A stretch of 64,000 bases of DNA, taken from positions 186,001 through 250,000 of the forward strand of contig CAVOTD010000007.1 in NCBI GenBank assembly GCA_963698995.1, in the 5' to 3' direction. Below are positions 1 through 8,556 of the stretch, in pieces. The notes below the pieces were generated by a model. It was not told the DNA's origin and ran no database searches. It was given only the letters and a program-made list of their open reading frames with translations. Origin of the DNA: AP-15 sp963698995. Lineage in GTDB: Bacteria; Pseudomonadota; Alphaproteobacteria; ATCC43930; CGMCC-115725. The position numbers and the translations under genes are program-made. Numbering within the stretch: position 1 is the first letter of the stretch; every line of letters begins with the position of its first letter.

Positions 1-544
1 CGCAGATGATGTGCCCGGCAACGATGTGGATTTGCTGAATGAGCTGTGTCGAATCCGCCGGCACGCGCAGGCAGAGATCGCAGCGCGGGGCCATCTCGCC
101 CCCGGTCCTGCCAGTAAACCCGACGACGGCGATTTGTTTATCCCGCGCCGCGTCGATCGCCCGCAAAATGTTCAGCGAACGGCCCGATGTCGAGATCGCG
201 AAGAAGACGTCTCCGGGGCAGCCAAGCCCACGGATCTGCCGCTCGAACACTCTGTCGTAGCCGTAGTCGTTGCCGATCGCGGTAAGGACGGACGAATCAG
301 TCGTCAACGCGAGAGCGGCCGTAGGGGCCCGGTCGTAGTTGAGGCGCGAAAGGAACTCGCCGGCGATGTGTTGGGCATCGCCGGCGCTTCCGCCGTTGCC
401 GGCAAGAAGCAGCTTGCGCCCATTCGCGAGCGCCTGAGCGGTGATATCGACGATATCCCGGATCGTGGCCGAGAAGGTGCGGTCGTCGATCGCCGCTTGG
501 ATCGTGTCGCGGGAACTCGCGAGATATTCGAGGATCGCTTTCAC
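1..544 (-). CDS. gmhA: Phosphoheptose isomerase (SIS domain), 3' end cut by window edge
   Basis: Cytosolic SIS-domain isomerase of the GmhA type, which converts sedoheptulose 7-phosphate to D-glycero-D-manno-heptose 7-phosphate for LPS inner core. The minus-strand translation shows the family phosphosugar loop NGGSAGDAQHIAGEFLSR near residues 49-66 and the second loop ISTSGRS near residue 117. About 181 residues are visible before the left edge; the family is about 190-200, so only the last few are missing. The start is uncertain: GTG at 544 gives MKAILEYL, but the frame stays open upstream without an ATG and no clear ribosome site is seen. It diverges from ugd and belongs with the surface-sugar genes to its right. 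Confidence 0.85.
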   Translation of the reverse strand, partial: MKAILEYLASSRDTIQAAIDDRTFSATIRDIVDITAQALANGRKLLLAGNGGSAGDAQHIAGEFLSRLNYDRAPTAALALTTDSSVLTAIGNDYGYDRVFERQIRGLGCPGDVFFAISTSGRSLNILRAIDAARDKQIAVVGFTGRTGGEMAPRCDLCLRVPADSTQLIQQIHIVAGHIIC

Positions 545-752
545 TGTTTCAGCGCGGGCCAAGTTCAGGCAGCGAACCGTTCGGCTGTTTCCGGATCGGC
601 GTTCGGTGTGCGATGCTAAGAAGACCGAACTATGGTACAACCTAAGCAAGTCGAGTGCTCTTAATAAAGCTCGGCGGCGGGGTATCTCGTGCCAGAACCG
701 CTAATGGCCCTGGCGCAGCACGGCATTTTATTGTCTGAAGGAAATCGATCCG

Positions 753-2108
753 ATGCGCATCGCAGTGGTCGGGGCGGGGTATGTGGGTCTGGTATCGGGA
801 GCGTGCTTTTCGGAGTTTGGTGTAGCGGTGACCTGCGTCGACCAGGATGCGGCGAAGATCGCCCGGCTGCAGCGCCATGAGCTGCCGATCTACGAACCCG
901 GACTGGAGGCTCTGGTGGCGGCCAATATGGCTGCCGGCCGGCTGTCCTTCACGACCGAGTTGGGTCCGGCGGTGGCCGGGGCGGATGCGGTGTTCATCGC
1001 GGTCGGCACGCCGTCGCGGCGCGGCGATGGTCATGCCGACCTCACCCATGTGTTTGCCGCAGCCGAGGAGATCGGCCGGGCATTGGCCGCGCGATCGCGC
1101 GATCATGCGGTGGTGGTGACCAAATCGACGGTGCCGGTCGGCACCGGGCGGCAGGTCGCGGCGATCCTGCGCAGCGTCTGTCCGCCGGGCAATTTCGATG
1201 TCGCCTCGAACCCGGAATTTCTGCGCGAGGGCTCGGCGATCGAGGATTTCATGCGTCCCGACCGGGTGGTGATCGGCGCCGACAGCGAATCGGCCCGCCA
1301 GGTGATGCGGCAACTGTACCGGCCGCTCTATCTGATCGAGACGCCGATGTTGTTCACCGACATCGAAACCGCCGAGTTGATCAAATACGCCGCCAATGCC
1401 TTTCTCGCCACCAAGATCACCTTCATCAACGAGATCGCCGACCTGTGCGAGCGGGTCGGCGCCGATGTCCAGGACGTCGCCCGCGGCATCGGTCTCGACG
1501 GCCGCATCGGGCGAAAGTTTCTGCACGCGGGGCCGGGGTTTGGCGGCTCGTGCTTCCCGAAGGACTGCACTGCGCTGGTGCGTACCGCGCGCGAGGCCGA
1601 GGCATCGCTGGCGATCGTCGAAACCGTTGTGCGGGTCAACGCGGCGCGTAAGGCCCGGATGGCCGACAAGATCATCGCCGCCTGCGGCGGCGCCGTCACC
1701 GGCAAGACGATTGCCGTGCTCGGGCTGACCTTCAAGCCCAACACCGACGACATGCGGGACAGCCCGAGCCTCGAGATCCTGCCGCGCCTGGCCGCCGCCG
1801 GAGCGACCGTGCGGGCCTTCGACCCGGAAGGCATCGCCGAAGCGAAGAAGCTGATGCCAGACCTGGTCTATTGCGGCGACGCCTACGAAGCGATGGAGGG
1901 GGCCGTCGCGCTGGTCTTGCTGACCGAATGGAACGCCTTCCGCGCCCTCGATCTCGAGCGCGTCGGGCGGCTGCTCGCCAGCCCGCTGATCATCGATCTG
2001 CGCAACATCTACCAGCCGGCCGAGGTGGCAGCTGCCGGGCTCGCGTATGTAAGCCTTGGTCGCCCAGCCCGCCCGGCACGCCGCGCCGGATTGCGGGCGC
2101 TCGCCTGA
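753..2108 (+). CDS. ugd: UDP-glucose 6-dehydrogenase
   Basis: NAD-dependent four-electron oxidation of UDP-glucose to UDP-glucuronate in the cytosol. The 451-residue length is normal. The Rossmann motif GAGYVG lies at residues 7-12, and the catalytic cysteine sits in GFGGSCFPKD (about Cys267). The central dimerisation helix region and C-terminal UDP-binding domain (TFKPNTDDMRDSPS) follow. The ATG has a purine-rich GAAGGAAA site 8-14 nt upstream. It is followed 35 nt later by UDP-glucuronate decarboxylase, so the pair makes UDP-glucuronate and then UDP-xylose for capsule, EPS or LPS. Confidence 0.96.
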   Translation: MRIAVVGAGYVGLVSGACFSEFGVAVTCVDQDAAKIARLQRHELPIYEPGLEALVAANMAAGRLSFTTELGPAVAGADAVFIAVGTPSRRGDGHADLTHVFAAAEEIGRALAARSRDHAVVVTKSTVPVGTGRQVAAILRSVCPPGNFDVASNPEFLREGSAIEDFMRPDRVVIGADSESARQVMRQLYRPLYLIETPMLFTDIETAELIKYAANAFLATKITFINEIADLCERVGADVQDVARGIGLDGRIGRKFLHAGPGFGGSCFPKDCTALVRTAREAEASLAIVETVVRVNAARKARMADKIIAACGGAVTGKTIAVLGLTFKPNTDDMRDSPSLEILPRLAAAGATVRAFDPEGIAEAKKLMPDLVYCGDAYEAMEGAVALVLLTEWNAFRALDLERVGRLLASPLIIDLRNIYQPAEVAAAGLAYVSLGRPARPARRAGLRALA

Positions 2109-2143
2109 ATGCCCGCCGTCGCAACCCGTTCACAGGATTCCCG

Positions 2144-3124
2144 ATGAGCTCTGTCAGAAAGCGCGTCCTTGTTACTGGCGGCGCCGGGTTTCTCGGGTCG
2201 CATCTGTGCGAGCGCCTCGTCGCCGAAGGCGACGACGTCCTGTGCGTTGATAATTACTTCACCGGCCGCAAGGACAATATCACCGCGTTGCTCAATATCT
2301 CGCATTTCGAGGCGATGCGGCACGACGTCACCCACCCCCTGTTTGTCGAGGTCGACGAGATCTATAATCTCGCCTGCCCGGCCTCGCCGATTCACTACCA
2401 ATTCGATCCGGTACAAACCACCAAGACGAGCGTCATCGGCGCGATCAACATGCTGGGACTGGCCAAACGGCTGAAGGCCCGGATCTTCCAGGCCTCGACC
2501 TCCGAGGTCTACGGCGACCCGACCCTCCACCCGCAGCCCGAGAGTTACCGAGGCAATGTCAACCCGATCGGTCCGCGGGCCTGCTACGACGAAGGCAAGC
2601 GTTGCGCCGAGACTTTGTTCTTCGACTATTTCCGCCAGCACAATCTGAAGATCCGCGTTGCCCGAATCTTCAACACTTACGGTCCGCGGATGCACCCCAA
2701 TGACGGGCGCGTCGTCTCCAACTTCATCGTCCAGGCGCTCAAGGGCGCGCCGATCACGCTCTACGGCGACGGCAGCCAAACCCGCGCCTTCTGCTATGTC
2801 GACGATCTGATCGACGGCTTTGTCAAGCTGATGGCGGCCCCCGACGACGTCACCGGGCCGATCAACCTCGGCAACCCGACCGAAACTTCGGTCGCCGAAC
2901 TCGCCGATCTTATCGTCGACATGACCGGCTCGCGCTCCACCTTGACCCACCGGCCGCTGCCGGTCGACGACCCGATCCAGCGCTGTCCCGACATCTCCGA
3001 GGCCAACACTGTGCTCGGTTGGCAACCGCACACCGATCTCAAGAAGGGGCTCGCCCGCACCATCCAATATTTCGACGAGTTGCTCGGCCAGGGTCGGGAA
3101 CTCGGACACGCCGCCTCGCCATAG
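2144..3124 (+). CDS. uxs: UDP-glucuronate decarboxylase (UDP-xylose synthase), extended SDR
   Basis: Extended short-chain dehydrogenase (326 residues) that converts UDP-glucuronate to UDP-xylose through a 4-keto intermediate. The nucleotide motif GGAGFLGS lies at residues 12-19. The family stretch DEIYNLACPASPIHYQ, the SEVYGDP segment and the catalytic Tyr148-x3-Lys152 (YDEGK) are all present. ATG 2144 is chosen because MSSVRKRVLVTGG begins the fold and an AGGA site precedes it; the frame remains open well upstream but only as antisense-like sequence over ugd. Its position directly after ugd supplies the substrate. A dTDP-glucose dehydratase (RfbB) is the main alternative, but the PASPIHYQ signature favours UXS. 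Confidence 0.92.
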   Translation: MSSVRKRVLVTGGAGFLGSHLCERLVAEGDDVLCVDNYFTGRKDNITALLNISHFEAMRHDVTHPLFVEVDEIYNLACPASPIHYQFDPVQTTKTSVIGAINMLGLAKRLKARIFQASTSEVYGDPTLHPQPESYRGNVNPIGPRACYDEGKRCAETLFFDYFRQHNLKIRVARIFNTYGPRMHPNDGRVVSNFIVQALKGAPITLYGDGSQTRAFCYVDDLIDGFVKLMAAPDDVTGPINLGNPTETSVAELADLIVDMTGSRSTLTHRPLPVDDPIQRCPDISEANTVLGWQPHTDLKKGLARTIQYFDELLGQGRELGHAASP

Positions 3125-3133
3125 GGCGGTGGC

Positions 3134-4012
3134 GTGAAGGTCCTGGTGTTTGGCAGCAGCGGGCAAGTAGGCCGGGAAATCTGCCGCGCCGTCCGGCCTC
3201 AATCGCTCGAGCTGGTGCCGCTGGACCGGAACGCGTGCGATATCAGCAAACCCGCGAGCATCAGTGCGACGATCGCACGGCAAAAACCCGATCTGGTGAT
3301 AAATCTCGCCGCCTACACCGGTGTCGACCGTGCTGAAAGCGAGCCTGAAACGGCTTGGCGGGTCAATTGTGGCGGAGCCGCTCACATCGCCGCTGAGTGC
3401 GGCGACAACGCGATCCCGCTCATTCATTTGTCGACCGATTATGTCTTCGACGGACTTAAGCCTGGACCGTACCATGAGGAGGACGAGGTCAATCCGCTTG
3501 GCGTTTATGGCCGCAGCAAGGAGGCCGGCGAGCGCGCCGTGCGAGCGGCGGCGCCGCATCACATCATTCTCCGCACAGCCTGGGTGTTCGGCGCGCATGG
3601 CACTAACTTCGTCAAGACCATATTGCGGCTGGCGGCTGAGCGGCCGGTTTTACGCGTCGTCGCAGACCAACACGGTTGTCCTACCGCCGCCGCCGATATC
3701 GCTGCTGCGCTGATCGCGATCGCCCGGCGGATCGACCAAGGCGGAACCGACTGGGGTACATTCCACTTCACCGGCACCGGCAACACCAGCTGGCACGAGT
3801 TCGCCGAGGCTATCGTCGAAATAGCGGATGGAATGGGCGCATGGCCGTGCGGCGCGCGGCCGCGGGTCCAGCCGATAACCTCCGATCAATACCCCGCGTC
3901 AGCGCCGCGGCCGAAAAACTCGGTGCTCGATTGCCGCAAGATCGAAGCCTTTGGGATCTTGCCGGCGCCGTGGCGACCGAGTTCTCATCGCGGTGATTCA
4001 CGAATTGCTTGA
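3134..4012 (+). CDS. rfbD: dTDP-4-dehydrorhamnose reductase, C-terminus frameshifted
   Basis: NAD(P)H-dependent last step of dTDP-L-rhamnose synthesis. GSSGQVG at residues 7-13, LSTDYVFDG and the catalytic YGRSK motif are intact, as is VADQHGCPT. GTG start 9 nt after the UXS stop. The reading frame ends at 4012 with an atypical tail. If the extra T at 3982/3983 is removed, the tail becomes WRPSLIAVIHELLEKEIQ, as expected for the family. The stop then falls at 4026-4028, overlapping the rfbA ATG as ATGA, and the total is 297 residues. An insertion of one base is therefore the best reading. The enzyme needs RfbB and RfbC products, which are not in the window. Confidence 0.9.
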   Translation: MKVLVFGSSGQVGREICRAVRPQSLELVPLDRNACDISKPASISATIARQKPDLVINLAAYTGVDRAESEPETAWRVNCGGAAHIAAECGDNAIPLIHLSTDYVFDGLKPGPYHEEDEVNPLGVYGRSKEAGERAVRAAAPHHIILRTAWVFGAHGTNFVKTILRLAAERPVLRVVADQHGCPTAAADIAAALIAIARRIDQGGTDWGTFHFTGTGNTSWHEFAEAIVEIADGMGAWPCGARPRVQPITSDQYPASAPRPKNSVLDCRKIEAFGILPAPWRPSSHRGDSRIA

Positions 4013-4024
4013 GAAAGAGATCCA

Positions 4025-4897
4025 ATGAAGGGGATCATTCTGGCCGGCGGCCACGGTACCAGGCTCTATCCGGCCACCCTGGCGATTAGTAAGCAGCTAT
4101 TGCCGATCTACGACAAACCGATGGTCTATTACCCGCTGACGACCTTGATGCTGGCAGGGATCCGCGACATCCTGGTCATCACGACGCCGACGGAGTCGCC
4201 GCGCTTCACCAGCTTGCTGCGCGACGGTCGGCAGTGGGGCATCTCGATCCAATATGCGCAACAGGAGAGACCGGACGGGCTTGCTCACGCCCTGATCATC
4301 GGGCGGAATTTTATCGCCGATGACCACGTCGCGCTGGTGTTGGGGGACAACATCTTTTACGGCGACGGCCTCCCGGCGATGCTCCGTCACGCGGCCACGC
4401 CGCGTCCGGGGGCGACGATCTTTGGGTATCAGGTTCGTCGTCCGGAAGCCTATGGGGTGGTCGAGTTCGGCGCCGATGGCGAGCCCACGGTTATCGTCGA
4501 AAAGCCGCAGCAGCCGCGATCGCGTTGGGCGGTGACCGGGCTTTATTTCTATGACGCTTCGGCGCCGGAAATCGCCGCGTCGCTAGAGCCTTCGTCTCGC
4601 GGGGAGTTGGAAATTACCGATCTCAACAACGTCTACCTGTCGCGGCGGATGCTTACGGTGGAGCGTCTCGGACGCGGGTTCGCTTGGTTCGATACCGGGA
4701 CTCACGACTCGCTGCTGGAGGCCTCCGAGTTCGTCCGCACGATAGAGTTGCGGCAAGGGTTGAAAATCGCCTGCGTCGAGGAGGTCGCCTATCGCATGGG
4801 CTATATCGACGTCGGGCAACTGTTGAGCCTTGCCGGAGCACTCGGCAGCAGCGGATATGGCAGCTATCTCGAGCGTCTGATAGACGATCCGTGGTGA
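4025..4897 (+). CDS. rfbA: Glucose-1-phosphate thymidylyltransferase
   Basis: Catalyses dTTP + glucose 1-phosphate to dTDP-glucose, the committed step of dTDP-rhamnose synthesis. The 290-residue length is typical of RmlA. The nucleotide-binding loop LAGGHGTRLYP occupies residues 6-16, followed by KQLLPIYDKPM (about 25-35), LVLGDNIFYG with the metal-binding Asp, EKPQQP, and TGLYFYD. It is translationally coupled to rfbD once that gene's one-base error is corrected. It ends 13 nt from the convergent cysNC stop, leaving no room for a long terminator. Confidence 0.96.
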   Translation: MKGIILAGGHGTRLYPATLAISKQLLPIYDKPMVYYPLTTLMLAGIRDILVITTPTESPRFTSLLRDGRQWGISIQYAQQERPDGLAHALIIGRNFIADDHVALVLGDNIFYGDGLPAMLRHAATPRPGATIFGYQVRRPEAYGVVEFGADGEPTVIVEKPQQPRSRWAVTGLYFYDASAPEIAASLEPSSRGELEITDLNNVYLSRRMLTVERLGRGFAWFDTGTHDSLLEASEFVRTIELRQGLKIACVEEVAYRMGYIDVGQLLSLAGALGSSGYGSYLERLIDDPW

Positions 4898-4910
4898 ACG
4901 CCGCGGCAAT

Positions 4911-6785
4911 CTATATAATCTTGCGGTCGCGCAGCTCGTCGAGAATGCGCTCGGCGATAGTCTCGGGTGCCACACCGATAGTCGTCACCCTGATTTCCGG
5001 AGCCTCAGGCACCTCGTAAGGCGAGTCTAGACCGGTGAAATGTTCGAGCCGCCCCGCTTTCGCCTTGGCGTAAAGACCTTTGGGATCCCTGCGGATGCAT
5101 TCGTCGAGCGGCGTGTCGACGAAGACCTCTAGAAAGGCGGCGGGTGCGGTCAACTCCCGGACCATCCGCCGCTCGGCACGGAACGGCGAGATGAACGAGC
5201 AGATCACAATGAGGCCCGCCTCGGTCATCAGCTTGGCGACCTCGCCGACCCGCCTGATGTTTTCGACCCGGTCCGCGTCCGTGAAACCGAGGTCGCGGTT
5301 GAGGCCGTGCCGGACATTGTCGCCGTCGAGCAGCATCGTATGCCGACCGCGACCGGCGAGCTGCTTTTCGATCATGTCGGCGATCGTCGATTTCCCTGCT
5401 CCCGACAACCCGGTCAGCCACAGGACCGCAGGGACCTGATCCTTTAGTGCGGCTCGCTGCTCGCGGCCGACCGTCAGCGCCTGCCAGTGGATGTTGCTGG
5501 CCCGCCGCAGGCCGAAGGCGATCATCCCGGCGCCCGCCGTTTCGTCGGTGAAGCGGTCGATCAGGATAAACGCCCCGGTCTCGCGGCTGACCGAATACGA
5601 ATCGAAGGCCACCGGGGCAGCCGTAGACAGATTGCAGAAACCGATCTCGTTCAAAGCGAGGGTCTTGTCGGCCAGGTGCGCCAATGTGTCGACGTCGATG
5701 CGGTGTTTGAGCGCGGTGACGGTGGCCGGCACGGTGCGCGTCCCGATCTTCAACAGATAGGAGCGGCCGGGGACCAGCGGCTGGTCGCTCATCCAGATCA
5801 CATGCGCGGCGAACTGGTCGACAAATTCGGGGGGGTCGCGCGGGTCGGCGAGCAGATCGCCGCGGGCGATATCGATATCGCCGTCGAAGGTAAGAGTAAC
5901 CGCGTCGCCCGCCTCGGCGCGTTCGAGCGGACCGTCAAAGGTGACGATCTCCTTGAGACGGGCAGGCCGACCCGAACCGGTCACCAGCACCGTCTCGCCC
6001 GGCGTTATCGAGCCCGAGACCACCGTGCCCGAGAAGCCGCGGAAGTCGCTGTTGGGGCGGTTGACCCATTGTACCGGAAAGCGGAATGGACGCTGGGCGC
6101 GCGCCTCCGAAATGTCGACCGATGCCAGGTGCTCGATCAGAGTGGGTCCGTTGTACCAGGGCGTCCGGGCCGACCTCTCGGTTACATTGTCGCCGAATCG
6201 TGCCGACAGCGGTATCGCGGTGACGGGGGCATCGCCGAGATCCGCGGCGAAGGCCGAAAAGCGCGTTACGATTTCGTCGAAGCGGCACTGTTCGAAGGCG
6301 ACGAGATCCATCTTGTTGCAAGCGAGCACGACGTGACGAATGCCGAGTAATGAGCACAGAAAGGCGTGACGCTTGGTTTGCTGTAAAATGCCCTTCCGCG
6401 CATCGACCAGGATCACCGCCAGGTCGGAATTCGAGGCGCCGGTTGCCATATTGCGCGTGTACTGTTCGTGCCCGGGGGTATCGGCGACGACAAAAGCACG
6501 TCCTGGTGTCGCGAAAAACCGGTAGGCGACATCGATGGTTATCCGCTGCTGCCGCTCATCCTCGAGCCCGTCCAACAGGAGCGAGAAATCAACTCCGTCA
6601 CCGGTCGTGCCAAACCGTCGTGAGTCGCGCTCCAAAGTCGCGATTTGGTCGTCGAGGATTAACCCGCAATCGTGGAGCAGCCGCCCGATCAATGTGGACT
6701 TGCCGTCGTCGACCGATCCGCAGGTCAGGAAACGCAGGAGACCTTTGTCTGGCCGAGTGCTAAACCCACCGCCGGGCCGCGACAT
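4911..6785 (-). CDS. cysNC: Bifunctional sulfate adenylyltransferase large subunit / APS kinase
   Basis: Fused CysN-CysC (624 residues). The N-terminal GTPase drives ATP sulfurylase: G1 GSVDDGKS at residues 23-30, DTPGHEQY, and NKMD. The C-terminal APS kinase has its P-loop GLSGAGKS near residues 458-465, followed by LDGDNVRHGLNRDLGF, and makes PAPS. Start ATG 6785 overlaps the cysD stop by one base (TGATG); longer in-frame extensions run antisense-like through cysD. The same architecture is called NodQ in rhizobia. With CysD it makes APS and PAPS for sulfur assimilation or for sulfating glycans; no sulfotransferase or PAPS reductase is visible here. Confidence 0.95.
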   Translation of the reverse strand: MSRPGGGFSTRPDKGLLRFLTCGSVDDGKSTLIGRLLHDCGLILDDQIATLERDSRRFGTTGDGVDFSLLLDGLEDERQQRITIDVAYRFFATPGRAFVVADTPGHEQYTRNMATGASNSDLAVILVDARKGILQQTKRHAFLCSLLGIRHVVLACNKMDLVAFEQCRFDEIVTRFSAFAADLGDAPVTAIPLSARFGDNVTERSARTPWYNGPTLIEHLASVDISEARAQRPFRFPVQWVNRPNSDFRGFSGTVVSGSITPGETVLVTGSGRPARLKEIVTFDGPLERAEAGDAVTLTFDGDIDIARGDLLADPRDPPEFVDQFAAHVIWMSDQPLVPGRSYLLKIGTRTVPATVTALKHRIDVDTLAHLADKTLALNEIGFCNLSTAAPVAFDSYSVSRETGAFILIDRFTDETAGAGMIAFGLRRASNIHWQALTVGREQRAALKDQVPAVLWLTGLSGAGKSTIADMIEKQLAGRGRHTMLLDGDNVRHGLNRDLGFTDADRVENIRRVGEVAKLMTEAGLIVICSFISPFRAERRMVRELTAPAAFLEVFVDTPLDECIRRDPKGLYAKAKAGRLEHFTGLDSPYEVPEAPEIRVTTIGVAPETIAERILDELRDRKII

Positions 6786-7720
6786 CAGAAATAACCCTCG
6801 CGCTTCTTGCGTTCCATTGCGGCTTCCTCGTCGCCATCGATTAGCCGCCCCTGCCGCTCCGACTGGCGCGCATCGCGCAATTCGGCCACGATCTCGGCGG
6901 CCGTCGCAGCGGTCGACTCGATTGCGCCGGTTAGCGGGTAACATCCCAAAGTGCGAAAACGGACGCAGCGCAACTCGGGATGTTCGCCAGCCTCGAGGGG
7001 CAAGCGATCGTCGTCGACCATGATCCACACCCCAGCTCGCTTTACTACCGGGCGACGCTCGGCGAAGTAGAGCGGAACTAAAGGAATTTGCTCCGCCGCG
7101 ATGTATTCCCAGATGTCGAGCTCGGTCCAGTCGGAGAGAGGGAAGACGCGCATCGATTCACGCTCGCGCAGCCTGGTGTTGTAGAGCCGCCAGAGTTCGG
7201 GCCGTTGCTTCTTAGGGTTCCACACGTGGTCGGCATTGCGCAGCGAGAAGATGCGTTCCTTAGCGCGGCTCTTTTCTTCGTCGCGCCGCGCTCCGCCGAA
7301 GGCAGCGTCGAATCCGTGCCGGTCGAGCGCCTGTTTCAGTGCTTCGGTCTTCATCACCGCCGTGTGCAGCGCCGAGCCCGAGGTGATTGGGTTGATCCCG
7401 CGTTCTCTCCCCGCCTCGTTGGTGTGGACGAGGAGATCGAGCCCGAGCTGGCGCGCAGTCGCGTCGCGAAACGCGATCATCTCGCGGAACTTCCATCCGG
7501 TATCGATATGGAGCAGCGGAAAAGGCAGCGCGCCGGGAAAGAACGCCTTGCGCGCCAAATGCAGCATCACGCTCGAATCTTTGCCGATCGAATAAAGCAT
7601 CACCGCGTTGCGGAATTCCGCCACAACCTCGCGCATGATGCCGATCAACTCGGCTTCGAGGCTCTTCAGGTGTTGGGATAGGCGTTGAGCGGGAGCTGGT
7701 CGGTCGTTGGTTAGCGGCAA
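6785..7720 (-). CDS. cysD: Sulfate adenylyltransferase subunit 2
   Basis: Catalytic ATP-PP-type subunit of ATP sulfurylase (311 residues), forming APS from ATP and sulfate with CysN. The PP-loop YSIGKDSSVMLHL lies at about residues 43-55, and the family block GGARRDEEKSRAKER at about 145-159. The C-terminal region keeps RTLGCYPLTGA and ends KKREGYF, the usual CysD terminus. It is translationally coupled to cysNC by a one-base overlap. The SDR gene upstream ends 42 nt before this start and could share its transcript. Confidence 0.95.
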   Translation of the reverse strand: MPLTNDRPAPAQRLSQHLKSLEAELIGIMREVVAEFRNAVMLYSIGKDSSVMLHLARKAFFPGALPFPLLHIDTGWKFREMIAFRDATARQLGLDLLVHTNEAGRERGINPITSGSALHTAVMKTEALKQALDRHGFDAAFGGARRDEEKSRAKERIFSLRNADHVWNPKKQRPELWRLYNTRLRERESMRVFPLSDWTELDIWEYIAAEQIPLVPLYFAERRPVVKRAGVWIMVDDDRLPLEAGEHPELRCVRFRTLGCYPLTGAIESTAATAAEIVAELRDARQSERQGRLIDGDEEAAMERKKREGYF

Positions 7721-7762
7721 TGATTATCCTCAGAAGCCGAATGCGATCCGCCGGCAGCCACC

Positions 7763-8542
7763 TCAAGCGGTGGCGGCACCGTCGACGGGCAGCGCGGCGC
7801 CGGAGACGAACGACGCCTCGTCCGAGATCAGAAACAGCGCCGCATTGGCGATCTCCTCGGGTCTTCCGGTGCGGCCCATCGGGTTCTGGCGGCCGCGCTG
7901 CCGGACCAACTCCTCCTTGTCCTGCCCGGTAGTGCGCTGTTGGTCCGGCCGCGCGACAAAGACCCGCAGCATCGGCGTATCGATCGGGCCGGGGCAGATC
8001 GCATTGACGCGGATCTTCTCCGGCGCCAGGCGCTTCGCGAGCGAGCGCACAAAGCCGACCACCCCAAACTTGGCCATCGAGTAGACCGGGCTGAATGCCG
8101 AGCCCTGAATGCCGGAGGTCGATGCGGTGAAGAGCAGGCTGCCGCCGCCGCGTACACGGATCTCCGGGATCGCCGCTTCGGTCGTCACCAGCACGCTGCG
8201 CAAATTGAGGTCGATTGCGACCTCGAAATCCGCCATCTCGATGCCCTCGATCGAGGCAGGACCAGGATGGCCGACATGGTTCCAGACAAAATCGAGGCCG
8301 CCGAATGCGTTGGCCGTCCGCCGCACGATGCTGCGGGCGAAATTATCCTCCCGCAGATCGCCGACCAGGCCGAGCGCCCGGCCACCGCCTGCAGTGATCT
8401 CTCCGACCACCGCATCGACCCCCGCCCGATCGATGTCGACCACGCCTACCGCCGCACCTTCGCGGGCGAAACGTATCGCCCCGGCGCGTCCCATCCCCGA
8501 AGCTGCCGCTGTGACGATCCCGATTTTGCCTTCGAGCCGCAT
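7763..8542 (-). CDS. SDR family oxidoreductase
   Basis: Classical short-chain dehydrogenase/reductase of 259 residues. The cofactor loop is TAAASGMG at residues 11-18, so the first glycine of the usual TGxxxGxG is alanine. VVDID ends strand 2, which suggests NAD(H) preference. The catalytic Ser of TASTSG and the YSMAK motif (about residues 153-157) are present. CPGPIDTPM follows, and the C-terminus has the usual SFVSGAALPVDGA. It lies 14 nt downstream of the acyl-CoA synthetase on the same strand, which suggests a lipid-related substrate, but the substrate cannot be named. Confidence 0.85.
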   Translation of the reverse strand: MRLEGKIGIVTAAASGMGRAGAIRFAREGAAVGVVDIDRAGVDAVVGEITAGGGRALGLVGDLREDNFARSIVRRTANAFGGLDFVWNHVGHPGPASIEGIEMADFEVAIDLNLRSVLVTTEAAIPEIRVRGGGSLLFTASTSGIQGSAFSPVYSMAKFGVVGFVRSLAKRLAPEKIRVNAICPGPIDTPMLRVFVARPDQQRTTGQDKEELVRQRGRQNPMGRTGRPEEIANAALFLISDEASFVSGAALPVDGAATA

Positions 8543-8556
8543 GGTTTCCGTCTCCT

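Noticed and set aside
2009..3598. 529-codon antisense frame over uxs and rfbD
   Set aside because: Shadow of two well-supported genes.
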